From: Acheta domesticus
Lineage: Eukaryota; Arthropoda; Insecta; Orthoptera; Gryllidae
DNA length: 64,000 nt
Assembly (NCBI GenBank): GCA_031308135.1
Contig: JAHLJT010002630.1
Span: 98,686,141-98,750,140, forward strand
Direction: 5' to 3'
The notes beneath the pieces are model-generated. The model had not been told where the DNA came from and ran no database searches. It saw nothing but the letters and a program-made list of their open reading frames with translations. Positions 22,440 through 33,365 of this stretch are shown piece after piece. The translations under genes and the position numbers were made by a program. Numbering within the stretch: position 1 is the stretch's first letter; each line of letters opens with the position of its first letter.

Positions 22440-22640
22440 ACGTTGGAAACTTGTCCCACTCCCCGATCGGGGTGTGCCCCTTTGTTGGGTGATACTTGAT
22501 TGGCGAAAACCCCGAAAGCTGCCGCATAGGTTGGCGTCAAATCGGACTATCCAGCGGGGAAAGAGCACCGCCATCTCACACAACAAAACATAACACTACA
22601 CTTATGGGAATAGGGACCTTAGCGCGTATGGTACGGAAAA
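22440..22640 (+). mobile_element. Diverged SINE family A copy (left arm)
   Basis: Contains the family's GCGGGG..GCACCGCCA..ACACTACAC block order. Its counterpart in the right arm is 58950-59160. Confidence 0.5.
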
Positions 22641-22869
22641 TGGGACAAATAGATAGTACATCGTCCATCGATTCACGCACTTGTATGTTCTACCAGGAGG
22701 TTGTCTCCCCGGGGTGGGTACCTAGGCGTTAAAGCAGTGCTGTCAAGGTCTCCTACTGGTGGCAGTGACATGCTTCATGGCATCATGGCATGCTTGTCGC
22801 AAATAGCGTCGGGAAAGGAAACAATAACTAGAAATCCTGTTTTTCAGAAGGCAGTGTAAAAGAATTCTA

Positions 22870-23130
22870 CTAGATACTCGATAAATCACAACCTCCAAAC
22901 TATTAGACAATGTTGCTCTAATACTATCTGTGTATGGTAGCAAATTCGTCAGTGAACAAGCATTTTCAATAAAGAAACTGTCCAAAACAAGTATGGGGTT
23001 CGATTAAGTATTGAAAATTTGAAAATAGTCCACGAATTTGTCTCTCAGGATCTCTAGAACCTGACATTACCAACATGGAATCGAATATAAAAAAGAAGTC
23101 ATGCACAGAAAAATCAAAATCAAAACATAA
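22870..23130 (+). pseudogene. hAT-like transposase C-terminus, frameshifted (left arm)
   Basis: VYGSKFVSEQAFSIKKLS is readable at about 22930-22985, then the frame breaks. It corresponds to the better preserved 58434-58640. The EQ.FS..K motif is the start of the hAT C-terminal dimerisation region. Confidence 0.6.
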
Positions 23131-23454
23131 ATAAAAATAAGAATAACAAAATTCTTAAATTTATTTATCTAAATCCCTCCTAATCGTATTTCATGTGCAC
23201 AACGAAAAGCTTTTAGAGCGACTTCGGCTACCTACTGCTCTCTGGTGGAGAGATGATCAACTGCATGGAGGGATGATTTCGTCGTACTACTCGTCCCACT
23301 AACTCCCGCTCGTGGCATCGGCTGACATATCTGCGTTAGAGTCTGCCTGCAACCGCGGCAGGCGTAAATGTACACCCTTGGGTTGGTATCTGGATCCCGC
23401 CAGAACGTAGTTACCCCTCATGGGATCCTCCTCGTTTCAGCCTGTGTCAGGCCA

Positions 23455-23715
23455 CTGTGCCAGCTCAGCGCTCTTAGCTATCCAGGCTAGCACCGGAAGC
23501 AAATTAATCATTATTCATAATGCACCGGAACAAAGTCCCTCCTCAAATACGCGTGAGTATCGGGCACTCCACGACGAAGCCAAGAGCCCAACTTGGGGAC
23601 ACTCGAACTAAGATTCGAGCGGCTCGGAGACTCAACCCGTCTCCCATCTGCCTACAACTTGAGGCTAGCGACGTGGGTATCGCCGGAACCTGGGCAACCT
23701 GACGGAAAGTAGCAG
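23455..23715 (+). repeat. Repeat module N, copy 1
   Basis: Shares the TCCAGGCTAGCACCGGA block with about 24390-24425 and, more distantly, 49968-50003, with similar flanks over some hundreds of bases. Function and family unknown. Confidence 0.5.
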
Positions 23716-23730
23716 GGTCCCGCACTTCTA

Positions 23731-23983
23731 TACTGCGATTTTTGTAGGAAGAGCTCTCAAGATAACTCAAATCCCATCTTCGCGATGGAATATGTCACGG
23801 CATTTCGTATCATTCACAGTTGTTCCGCTAGATTTCGCACAATCGCGACCGTATGAAGCAGTGCTTGCGATCATGCGACTTCTACCGGCAAGACCGAGAA
23901 AAAGACGCGAAATGCCGTGACATATTCCATCGCGAAGATGGGATTGAGTTATCTTGAGAGCTCTTCCTACAAAAATCGCAGTA
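23731..23983. mobile_element. Palindromic MITE (family M), left-arm insertion
   Basis: Same 253-bp hairpin as 10439-10691, flanked by TA. It sits inside a 31-bp satellite unit. The uninterrupted sequence CTTCTATATGTGG, present in every right-arm unit, is the empty site. Insertion therefore postdates the duplication, or it was lost from the other arm. Confidence 0.85.
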
Positions 23984-24036
23984 TATATGTGGATTCTATA
24001 TATGGCCGCACTTCTATATGTGGATTCGAGAGCACC
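23984..24036 (-). repeat. 31-bp satellite unit, about two copies (left arm)
   Basis: TATGTGGATTC..GGCCGCACTTC sequence on both sides of the MITE. It occupies the position where the right arm has about 94 copies. Confidence 0.85.
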
Positions 24037-24119
24037 CCGAAGATTCTCCTGCATCGTATCCTGTCCGAAGGTCGATGCGCCCGGGGCCCAACTGGTGGGT
24101 TACTGAGCGAGGCCTAGTA

Positions 24120-24560
24120 ACCAGGACCCTACTCATCGCCTACTCACTACCTCCAACTTGACGCTAATGACGTGAGTGCCGCCATGAAACTGTGGGTCCG
24201 GGTGGTCATCTACAACTCTCCACCAGAGATCGTGTTCACCTACGCAGAACGACCGCCCCTGTGGGGACCGCGGTAGGCGTACATGTAGGTAGGGATACAC
24301 CCTTGGGTTGGTATCTGGATCGCGCCAGAACGCAGTTACTTGTACCCCTCCCCACACAATGCTCGGATCGGGCCGCTCTGCCAAATCAGAGCTACTAGCT
24401 TTCCAGGCTAGCACCGGAGTCACATAAAGCTTCACTCACATTCGCCAGGAAAAGTCATTCCTCTTTGCTCCGATTGTCGGGCCATTGCCACGCCGAAGCA
24501 AAGGGCCCAACTGGGGGGGGGGGGGCACCCGGACTCGGTGGAGTCGGGAAAGGGCCCGAC
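24120..24560 (+). repeat. Repeat module N, copy 2
   Basis: Diverged copy of 23455-23715 including the CCCTTGGGTTGGTATCTGGAT and AGCTTTCCAGGCTAGCACC blocks. It ends with a run of G (about 24517-24525). Confidence 0.5.
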
Positions 24561-24605
24561 TTGTCTCCTCATTGCCTCATCCTTGGATAGTGATTTGGAA
24601 ACAAG

Positions 24606-24960
24606 TCCCGAACCTGATCGTGCTCACAGATCTGCAGGTAGGGGTCCAACTGGCGGGTAACCGGGCGAACCCGGCAAACTATCGACGTGAGTGCCGCCGG
24701 GGCTTAGCCAACCTCACAAGGGGGGGTATGCTCCCAGTCGGACTTATATGCATAAGTTGGGAACAAGTCCCGCACCCGAACCTATCGACGTGAGTGCCGC
24801 CGGGACTTAGCCAACCTCACTGGGGGTGTATGCTCCCTGCCGAACTTGTAATATGTGAGTTGGGAACGAGTCCCGAACCCGATCGTGCTCACAGATCTGC
24901 AGGTAGGGGTCCAACTGGCGGGTCACCGGGCGAACCCGGCAACACAAAGCTAAGCTTAGC
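24606..24960 (+). repeat. Short tandem duplication, period about 105 bp
   Basis: The block beginning CGACGTGAGTGCCGCCGGG appears at about 24683 and 24787. The ATCTGCAGGTAGGGGTCCAA block appears at about 24630 and 24895. The right arm has the same structure inverted at about 53995-54330. Confidence 0.75.
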
Positions 24961-25292
24961 CTTCTCACTGCGCCTATCTTGGCACTAACGACGTGAGTAT
25001 CACGAGACCGGATGGACGTCTCCACTTCATCGTTAACGTCAGCACTTGCCACCGCCTACCCACCCTGTCGGGGAACGGAACTAGTATACGATTTGATGTT
25101 CTTATTATACATTTCACCATCTAATCACAGTTGCAAGTTTAAAGTGGGAATATTTTTCCTTTTTCGCGATTGTCAACTTCCGTTGCAACCCAGCGTGATG
25201 TAATTGTTATAAATTAAGTTTTTACTGTTTAAAGACTTGACTACCCAAGCCGTGAATCCAAGACAGACCTATATTAAGTTGGCTGTCCGGGT

Positions 25293-25352
25293 GACGCCGC
25301 GTCCATGGCAAAGGTGCCGACGTTTCGGTCGCCATTCTGCGACCTTCCTCAG
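25293..25352 (-). ncRNA. Hammerhead-like motif, minus strand
   Basis: On the minus strand: CTGAGGA (complement of 25346-25352), a 6-bp stem GGTCGC/GCGACC, GAAA (complement of 25323-25326), then a possible helix III closing at GGCGTC. Position 7 of the CUGANGA box may be any base, so CTGAGGA is acceptable. Helix I was not found by eye. Confidence 0.5.
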
Positions 25353-25499
25353 GGCGTAATGCGCGGAGCTGTACTGTGCACGGGTTTAATATAGGGCTAC
25401 GTTCCCCTATATTAACCCGTAACCCGTATATTAACCCGTATAATAGGGAACGTAGCCCTATATTACACCCGTGCACAGTACAGCTCCGCGCATTACGCC

Positions 25500-25561
25500 C
25501 TGAGGAAGGGTCGCAGGAATGGCGACCGAAACGTCGGCACCTTTGTCATGGACGCGGCGTC
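25500..25561 (+). ncRNA. Hammerhead-like motif, plus strand
   Basis: CTGAGGA at 25500-25506, stem GGTCGC/GCGACC, GAAA at 25528-25531, and ACGTCG (25531-25536) pairable with CGGCGT (25555-25560), leaving C25561 as the predicted cleavage base. One extra G in the first stem strand distinguishes it from the minus-strand copy. Confidence 0.5.
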
Positions 25562-26390
25562 ACCGGACAGCCAACTTAATATTGACTCCGGCCGCGGAAG
25601 CCTTACGCTCTCACAAGACAGACCTCTCGGCGTAGATAAATCCATTTGCGCTGCTCCTTTGAAACAGTTCAACTGCAAATATACTAGTTCTCCCTCCCCT
25701 TCACTAATATAATTTACTCTGTCGTCAGTGACTGTGTTCATATGATCACATCCCACAGCTCATATTCCATTCCTCAACGTCCTGGTCATCGCGTAATCAA
25801 AAGACGTATCGTTCCCCAAGGCATGATCAGTCAGTGCTCGGTCGTTTATCGCAAGTCCTAGAGTTAGGAGTGGGTAGCAGCAAGGCAGATTGCCAAAGGC
25901 GTTACACAGTTGATGTGAAATGAGGAGTATTGGTTTGCGAAGGTACGAGAACGAAAACAATGGAGTTGGTCTCTTCTGCGACTCTAACTGCGCGTAGGAG
26001 GCTGTGTTATTCAGAAACATCTGACGCCTGTCGCTGGTTATTCTAAAAGGTATTGGAAAGAAATGAAAGTTGGTTGGCATTTATTTTTTCGAGAAATCGC
26101 TGAATAATTATCTTACCAGATGTCAATTATTTTTGTATTGTGATGTATTGGATTTTCGGTCATATTGGCAACGAATGAGTTTGATAGATAATAATGATTA
26201 GTCAACTAATACTTCATGAAGAATGTTGCTTTGAAGGAATTATAGAGAGAAGCGAACGATCCGGCAACAGTAGTTTGTCTCTTCAACCAGTACTTTTCGA
26301 GAATTTAGGTTGATCTCACTACGGTCTTAAGCAAAAACTTCAATAGAAGACGTTTTCACAAAAATTCAACTTCAAACGATATTATAATAT

Positions 26391-28225
26391 GTTGATGATG
26401 GAAAAATCGTGCACGAGAGACAGATGTAATTGGGGTAATACCAAAAAACAGTTTTTAGATTTGACGTCATATGTGTACAACGAGAGAGGTAGAAATATGA
26501 TAGAACTACAAATAATGGAATAAAAGGACAAATATAAATATCGAAAGAATAGAAACAAAATTATAAGAAGGGAGCAAAAAAATAGAGAAGAAATACTACA
26601 AGAAAGATGAAAGGTTGATAGAAAAGTAGACGAAAACCAAGAAATACGAACGTGTATAAACAGTAAAAAGTATGGTAAACAATGGAAGAAAATAGTAATG
26701 AATGACAGAAAAAATATAATATTAAAAAGGTAGTATGTATTATTTGTTTTTTGCACCATTAAAGCGATAAACATAAAATATAAAGCTAATTCAATCATCC
26801 GAAGCACTTTTTCAAACGCACCTGTTTATGAAACAACGATTTCCTGAGGTTTTGTCTACTTTGCATTCAAACACTATCGATAAAAACTAATTTCCATTGG
26901 AAAACAGTCCAAGTATTACAGTCCATTGGATATGAAAGCAGTAGAGGAGATAATTGATGGGTCCATAAATTTAGTTAATTTATCCACGATCAGGAATGCG
27001 ATGTATCACAAAAGTTTTTAAACTAATTAATGTGATAGACAAAATATGCTTAAAAAGCTCTTCATTTTGTTACACGTATATTACGAAAGTTAATTGTAAC
27101 AAGAAATCACATACTACAAACATAAAAAACACGTATTTCCTTGATTCGTTATATAAGTGAAGACGGAGTAACTGCTTTAAACCGAGAGCAGAATAAAACA
27201 GCTAACTTTGCGAAAGAAGCTATGAGACAAATGTCTATTGGGAATCATCAGTTATAGGTAGATAGGTAGCACGACAGGTACCCTCTCAAGGCGTACACAA
27301 AGCAATCGTAACGGAAAGATGTCATTGAAACACTGAAATGCCATGCTACTAAGTAGGGGCAAGCGCCCGCACAAATAAAATGCAGAACACAAAGAAACGA
27401 AAATGCAAAATACGAAATGTGAACTACGAAAATGAAGCTTATGAATAAGACCATTCTTGACTGGAACAATTTACCTGACTAAGTACAAGGTTACTCTTTC
27501 AGAGCATGTAAGTTACGGGTCCTTCTCAAGAACATAAGAGTAGAGTGTCTTTCTGTACAGTGAAGTGCAACGTCAATTTTTCAGGCATAAGGAAAGGCCA
27601 ACAAAAATGTGGACATATTTTCAAGTGTATACTTACTCTTAACGTAGAAATTGTTAAGCATGGAAGAAGTGTGGTGCAAAGAAGGGCAAAGGCTGAACTT
27701 CTTACCATATTTTAATTTTTTCTGTGATAATATTTCATTTTAGTGTTATTTTATACTTTAAATTACAATTTCCATTCAACCATTTTGAAATTAAAAAATA
27801 GATCTAGAACAAATCATCCTCTTGTCGGTAGTATTTCAAGGTGTCGTAGTATTTTCAACAATGTGTTTGTTGAAGCTGCGAATATAGGTTGAGTTTTTTG
27901 GGAAAGATTCTACAGATATCGTGCAACAGAAAACTGCTACTGTCTTTTTAATTACTTGACACAAAAGGAAAGCTCTGAAAACAACAATAATCGAGACACG
28001 GACATCGCACCGTAAATCATTAAGTGTTGAAGAAGTCGTATTACCTTGTCTGGACGCAAGAAAGACGTTTCTTACTATAAATCCAGTTGCGAAATCTAAA
28101 TTTAATTAACTATAATTTAGCATCTGGATTTATCCACTTTTTCGTTATCACGGGCCCGGCAATAAGAGTTTTTCTGCTGAAAAATCGCCGTTTTTTTTCA
28201 CGCAGCATTATATAAATGTCTCCCT
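26391..28225. other. No gene recognised
   Basis: AT-rich sequence beyond the visible end of the left arm. The minus-strand frame 26382-26807 is Leu/Phe/Ser-rich because of composition and has no recognisable domain. Confidence 0.4.
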
Positions 28226-28234
28226 ACAGCGTAA

Positions 28235-28790
28235 ACGGTAGCATGAAATAAGACGAGAGAGAGCTAAAGAGGCAGCTAGAGAGATCTAGACAGAGAGCTA
28301 TATATAGAGAGATAGAGACAGGAAGACAGAGAGTCAGAGACATACAGAGAGAGACAGAGAGACATAGAGAGACATAGAGAGGGAAAAGAAGAAACAACGA
28401 AAGATAGACAGAGAGAGCGGAAAGAGAGACAGGGAGAGAAAGAGAGACAGGGAGAGAAAGCGAGCAGGGAGACAAGAGAGACAGGGAGACAAAGAGAGAA
28501 AGGGAGAGAAAGAGAGACAGGAGAGAAAGAGAGACAGGGAGAGAAAGAGAGAGACGGGGAGAGAAAAGGAGGACAGAGAGAGAATGAGAGACAGGGAGAG
28601 AAAGAGAGAACGGAGAGAAAGAGAGACAGGGAGAAAAAGAGAGACAGAGCGAGAGGGAAAGAGAGACAGAGTGAGAAAGAGAGAGCGTTGTAGAGAGAGA
28701 GACGTGGAGCGAGAAAAGGGAGGACATGGAGAGGAAAGAGAGCGACCTGGAGAGAGAAAGGGGAGAGACAGAGAGAGAGAGAGAAGAGGG
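28235..28790 (+). repeat. GA-rich (AGAGAC)n-like tract, part 1
   Basis: Degenerate GAGAGACAGGGAGA repeats. Ser/Leu-rich frames on the minus strand are artefacts. Confidence 0.9.
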
Positions 28791-28803
28791 GTATCACATA
28801 AAC

Positions 28804-29031
28804 TTGCGCGCATGGCCGCGCTGCGCAGGGGTACACGACGATGCTGGGGCCGGCGGCGTCCAGCTCCTGCAGCTTCCGGCGGCGGCGCAGCAGCAGCACA
28901 GCGCCAGCACCAGCGACAGCACCACCACCAGCTTGCGCCGGCCGCCGCGCGGGCAGCGCCAGCGCTCCCGCCCCCGCCCCCGTACCGCAGCGCCACCCCT
29001 CTTTACGGTCGGCGTCGCCGACACCGCTCGC
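28804..29031 (-). pseudogene. Candidate exon with a membrane segment, frameshifted
   Basis: A GC-rich block between two GA tracts. The minus strand has a good acceptor (TTTGCCGATTGTTGCAG, ending at 29032) and a weak donor (GTTTATG, complement of 28797-28803). In the second frame it reads ATPTVKRGGAAV..., then RRKLVVVLSLVLALCCCC, a basic stop-transfer followed by a hydrophobic helix. From about 28890 the G/C-at-third-position pattern switches to another frame reading RKLQELDAAGPSIVVYPC. This switch suggests one real exon with a one-base indel (assembly error or decay). The exon at 4898-5037, same strand and same codon bias, could belong to the same gene. The product is not identified. Confidence 0.35.
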
Positions 29032-29119
29032 CTGCAACAATCGGCAAACACACGGGTGAGGTTAGAGTTCAAGTTTCTTGCCCATTTAGTCTTTTTCTCT
29101 ACGACTACTCCGGAATGTA

Positions 29120-29605
29120 CGAGGAGACAGAGAAAGGACAGGAGGGAGAGAAACAGAGAGACAGAGAGAATCAGAGAGATAGAGAGAGACAGAGAGAATC
29201 AGAGAGACAGAGAAAACAGAGAGACAGAGAGAAACAGAGAGAAACAGAGAGACAGAGAGAAACAGAGAGACAGAGAGAGAAACAGGGAGACAGAGAGAAA
29301 CAGAGAGACAGAGAGAGAAGAGAGAGACAGAGAGAGAAACAGAGAGACAGAGAGAGACAGAGAGAAAGAGAGAGGAACACAGAGACAGAGAGGAACAGAG
29401 AGACAGAGAGAAACAGAGAGACAGAGAGAAACAGAGAGACAGAGAGAAACAGAGAGAGAGGAAACAGAGAGACAGAGAGAAACAGAGAGCCAGAGAGAAC
29501 AGAGAGACAGAGAGAAACAGAGAGCGACACTGAGAGAAACAGAGAGACAGAGAGAAACAGAGAGACAGAGAGAAACAGAGAGAGACAGAGAGGGGAGAGG
29601 CAGAA
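29120..29605 (+). repeat. GA-rich (GAGACAGAGAGAAACA)n tract, part 2
   Basis: More regular GAGACAGAGAGAAACA repeats. The 365- and 370-codon frames spanning 28.6-29.8 kb are repeat-driven. Confidence 0.9.
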
Positions 29606-30246
29606 AGAGAGAGAGTGCAGAAAACTTGCGAAATGTGCAGAAATGTTCGTATACAATTCTGCACGTTATCGGATGCAGTAATGATGACGATTCCACAAGC
29701 CGTGCGAGAATAATATTTTCGCACAGCTGTCGACCAATCATATTCGTCTTAGTTCATTATACACGACAAAGGGTTCTCGCAGTCGCCTCAGAGGCGCTGC
29801 GTGCTCTGCCGCGGCTGGTCGCAAGACAGGTGAGGTAAGCGAGTTGGTGTTGAGGTTTGAGGCGCCCATTGAATGTTTTTAAAATATCAATTTCAAAGTC
29901 GTAGAGAAATTGTAGTCTTTCTACTCGCGTATAATGGCTATTATTCACTCGTAGAAAATTCAGGACTCGCTTCTACCTCGCTCGTGTCGTAAACATCAAC
30001 TCATTGAATAATAGCTATCAGTCTACTCTCGTTGAAGAATATATTATTACACAGTCACTTTCACACACCACAATCATATAAAAACCTTCTTCATTATTCC
30101 ATGTAATTTATTTTAAAACCATTGAATTCATACAACTATTATTTACACATTAAAAAACTTAATTATTACCATGATCTTTACGTTAATTTTTTTAAAAATC
30201 ACAAATCTTTATATTAATCATATATAATATATTATATAATATATAT
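29606..30246. other. No gene recognised
   Basis: Anonymous sequence; AT-rich from 30050. Confidence 0.4.
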
Positions 30247-30425
30247 AGGTTCTCCGGGAAGGAAACGTCGGAACCTTGGAACATAAGGTCTTAAAACAAT
30301 CTAAGCCTATTTTTCTTGTGGACTATGTGATATTCCGACTGGTTGAGCCGCTATTAGCACTCAAACCTTGGTTTGAAAAAATGATTTTTAGGCAAAAATA
30401 TGCATTTTGGAAGCATAGAAACACT
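30247..30425 (+). repeat. Dispersed repeat X, copy 1
   Basis: Matches 38278-38455 over about 180 bp, including GGTTGAGCCGC and AGGCAAAAAT..GCATT..GGAAGCATAG. It begins with CTCCGGGAAGGAAACGTCGG. Class unknown. Confidence 0.65.
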
Positions 30426-30589
30426 CACGCAACTGAATTGGATTATTTTACAATTGGATTATTCCATAATGTGAACTGACATTCCAACTTTGATTTTTTT
30501 TCAAACGCGATACTTTGAGCTCCGGTGTCTGCCCAGTTGGTTTCCCAGATAAGGCTGATAAAGGAAATAAAAAGTGTTTGCTTTCAAAA

Positions 30590-30712
30590 AAGTACGACCA
30601 AAGACGTACTCGCAAATGTTGAAGTCGTGAATGTTAAAACCGGTAGCATTTCTCTAATCGCGAATGTTCGGAACTCGCGAATAGTGAATTCGTGGATGTC
30701 GAGGGATTACTG
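30590..30712 (-). mobile_element. pogo/Tigger-type terminus
   Basis: The minus-strand end reads CAGTAATCCCTCGACATCCA next to TA (30713-30714), followed by CGCGAA-rich subterminal sequence, as in Tigger-like elements. The opposite end was not found. Confidence 0.5.
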
Positions 30713-30714
30713 TA

Positions 30715-31370
30715 CTTCCATTTTAATAATTTATTTAAAAGTTAAGTACACAAATAAAAAGTTCATTCTTGACTGTGAAAAAGTGTGCATAATTATTGAA
30801 TGAACACAACTCATTATTATTCTAAGTCTGTAGATTTACTATAACAAATGAACAAATTCTATTCACGAGTGACTTCATGTTTCAAAATTATTTTATACAT
30901 CCTTTTGTCGATGCGTATAACATTTTCATCACAAGTCATGTATAATTCGGTACTTTGATGTCGATAACATGGGGACCTTTTGACAAAGGTTTTTAACTCG
31001 AAAAGCAAAAATAATCACGTGAACAGCTCCTAGATATCGTTTGGTTTCTCTTTGACTCCTTCCACCGCGTTCATCGTGCCCACGTCCTCTCAACTCCCGC
31101 AGCTCTTGATAAATGGAGTTTCTTTGTGAAGGTGTTTCGGTATTGCTGCTGACGTGATAATTTGATGACCTTTCGCGAAATTAAATTTGACCCGAACTTT
31201 TGCCTATGGATTTCGCTCCTGTTGGCCTTGATATTTGGAAACGGTTTGCAGATCTTTTATCACTCGGGAGACTAACTGCAGGCACAAACAAATGAACTGA
31301 TGCAGCGTGGGATCAGAAAAGCAGGTAATTGATTTCTTGTGTATTTTGTATACTACTGCAACTTTTTAGT
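30715..31370. other. No gene recognised
   Basis: Anonymous, AT-rich. Confidence 0.4.
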
Positions 31371-31658
31371 CGGCCCCGTGGTCGAGATCGCTAAAGCAGT
31401 AGTCTCGAGCCGCAGGGTCACCAATTCGAGTCCCGCCTCGGACATGGGTGTATTTGTGTATGTCTGTATGTGTGTGTCGTCTTTCACCATTCATTATCAT
31501 CATCATTCCATCTTTAATATTCCCGGGGGTAACAATCTGAGGGATAAAAATGGATCTAGCCTACGCTGAATCCAAACTGAATTACACGAAAATCTCTCTC
31601 CGCGCCTCGGAAGATGACGTGTAGCGTGGTCATAAGTCTATACATAAATAAAATAAAA

Positions 31659-31690
<32 letters not shown>

Positions 31691-31692
31691 AA
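31371..31692 (+). mobile_element. tRNA-derived SINE (family C)
   Basis: The tRNA-like head has box A around GTGGTCGAGATCGCTAAAGC (31379-31398) and box B AATTCGAGTCC (31423-31433). CATGGGTGTATTTGTGTATG follows, then a body, and then an A-rich (TAA)n tail. This head plus the GTGTGT stretch is a common arthropod SINE design. Confidence 0.75.
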
Positions 31693-32044
31693 TAATAATG
31701 CGATCAAAACGTCGTTACCAAGGAGGCAGAGAAACATCTTAAATACAAGAGTTTGGAAATCGAGATCAGCCGAATGTGGGGCGTAAAAGCACAGGTCGTA
31801 CCAATAGTCATCGGTGCTCTGGGATGTGTTCCGCAAATTTATGTAAGAACTTGTCTAAACTCCTAGGTAATTCAAAAGACTGGGAAGTGCAAAGAAATCG
31901 CTTTATTTGGAACAGCCCACATTTTGCGCGAAAGTATTGTAGAGGCACCGACAGTCCCTAGATCTGCTCCTTAGGTACTGGTTGCAACCTGGGGTAGATT
32001 TTATATTCAGCCGACACATAACATCTTTAGCCGTGGTATTAGAG

Positions 32045-32047
<3 letters not shown>

Positions 32048-32076
<29 letters not shown>

Positions 32077-32077
32077 G
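32048..32077. repeat. (AAT)n microsatellite
   Basis: About ten AAT triplets. Confidence 0.9.
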
Positions 32078-32394
32078 ATTAATATTAAATTATGAGAAAC
32101 AATAAAGTATGTAAACTCACAGAGATGCAAGGGGAGTAAAAATGCAAGTAAACGATTCGTTTAAACGACTAATGTCGAAACCTGTGCATAAATTCAAACT
32201 CTTCAATTCCAAAAAAAGAAATTCACAACTCGAAAATTCTTAAGTCCTATCCATAATTTAATTCACCCCACAGAAAAAAAAAGAAAAAGATGGAAACGAT
32301 CTGCATCTGAAAGAGGAAGCAGGGCCGGCGGGGGTTGCAGAGAGAGGTCCCATCTGGCGACACTCGGGAGAGGCGACCGATATCGAGGGGCGTG

Positions 32395-32455
32395 GCCCGT
32401 CGGCGCGCGGGTGAAGGGCGATGGGCGAAGGGCGAATGGGCGATGGGCGACGCGA
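32395..32455 (+). repeat. GGGCGA-type short tandem repeat
   Basis: GGGCGATGGGCGAAGGGCGA and variants immediately upstream of the TATA box below. Confidence 0.8.
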
Positions 32456-32495
32456 GCACTCCAGCGCGCAGTCGATGCCCCGCGTTGAGGGCGGT

Positions 32496-32539
32496 TATAA
32501 ATCAGCGCGCGTCCTCGCTCCTCCGCGAGATCCTCAGTA
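32496..32539 (+). promoter_or_regulatory. Possible pol II promoter in a CpG-rich block
   Basis: TATAAAT at 32496-32502, preceded by GGGCGG. An arthropod-type initiator TCAGTA lies at 32534-32539, and GTGAGG (32570-32575) could be a first donor. The TATA-to-initiator distance (40 nt) is longer than usual, so the start site is uncertain. Confidence 0.35.
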
Positions 32540-32587
32540 GCATTCGCTCCCCACGCGCGGCGCCACGGAGTGAGGAAGGTTTGGAGA

Positions 32588-32955
32588 ATTGAATTTTTTG
32601 AATTGAATTGAACTGCCTTATTTTACGTGGCCTGGTTTACCTGCTCTTCCGTCTTGACCACGCGAATTTCGCTACGCTCCTTTCACCACCAACTAGCGGA
32701 GAAAGAAGATATTCAATTGGCGATTGAAACAGGCGATTTTGAATTTTGCTCAGAGGCGTCATTTAGGCTGATGATCTTTGACATGCAGTAAATCTACTAC
32801 ATAGGACAGCCGGCTTTACTTTCACTCCGAAGGAAGGCGTTCGAAGGATTTTTTTCGCCCCTAAAAATCCATGGCTGCGATCGGGTTTGATCCCGCCAAA
32901 CTTGGGTATAACAGTTACAACATCGCTAACCGTTACACCCATCGCCGCCACTAAC
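32588..32955 (-). mobile_element. tRNA-derived SINE family B, minus copy
   Basis: Reverse complement of 39306-39698. The (TTGAA)n-like tail is at 32588-32612. The tRNA-like head at the right end (about 32890-32950) includes a diverged box-B-like GGGATCAAACCCG on the minus strand. Body motifs CATGGATTTTTAG and GGACAGCCGGCTTTACTTTC are shared. Confidence 0.7.
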
Positions 32956-32994
32956 TGAGGGGTGGGGAGGGCTGCGTATTTGAAAATCGGGAGA

Positions 32995-33365
32995 ACTGCC
33001 AGGGCCGTGGCAGCGGCCGGCTGCTGTGTGGTCGATAGTTTACTGTAATTTATCCAATCAACACCAGGTGAATGCCGCAGCAGTACCCTAACAAATGGAC
33101 CATTGAAATCTCTCCTTCCTCTACTTGTCCTATCCTCACCCCTTATTTCACACACTCTTACACTTGCAATCACTACACATGGCGGGAGACAAGTCTGGAG
33201 CTTAGGGTTCATCCCGGCTGAGCCACTGGCTGCTAACGGAGATACCTAGGCGCGGGAAACCCCCGCAAGCGAGTGTATCGGCGCGGATCTTACACTCTAA
33301 GGGGGGACAGCGCTACCTCCCGCGATATTGCTTGTACTGCACTTACGGAACTAATGACTAGAGCA
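32995..33365 (+). mobile_element. SINE family A copy adjoining SINE B
   Basis: Body blocks CAGTACCCTAACAAA..GGACC and TCCTATCCTCACCCCTTA, and the tail block at about 33325-33350. The A/B pairing recurs at 39209-39831. Confidence 0.6.

Larger units (their letters stand above)
25270..25613. mobile_element. Inverted Penelope-like terminal fragment with 11-bp TSD
   Basis: A 344-bp insertion present only in the left arm. It is flanked by CAAGACAGACC at 25259-25269 and 25614-25624; the right arm has this sequence once, near 53690. 25271-25409 and about 25431-25582 are reverse complements, so the insert is a nearly perfect palindrome. Each arm carries a hammerhead-like core. PLE terminal repeats are known to carry such ribozymes and to show variable target duplications of about this length. 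No reverse transcriptase or GIY-YIG sequence is present. Confidence 0.7.
20906..26390 (+). repeat. Left arm of a large inverted duplication
   Basis: Runs colinear, in reverse complement, with 52912-63914. Matching landmarks: 20975-21090 with 63735-63860, the GA-rich tract with 62769-63190, 22600-23400 with 58200-58940, 24600-25200 with 53770-54330, and 25640-26390 with 52912-53700. Substitutions and small indels are spread along it, so it is an old duplication rather than an assembly mirror. Arm-specific insertions are listed separately. Confidence 0.85.

Noticed and set aside
28276..29838. Ser/Leu- and Arg/Glu-rich frames across the GA tracts
   Set aside because: Compositional. Only the 28804-29031 island has splice-like edges and GC3 bias.
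31371..31440. Functional tRNA gene
   Set aside because: Box A and B are present but no cloverleaf with paired acceptor ends was found, and the SINE body follows directly.
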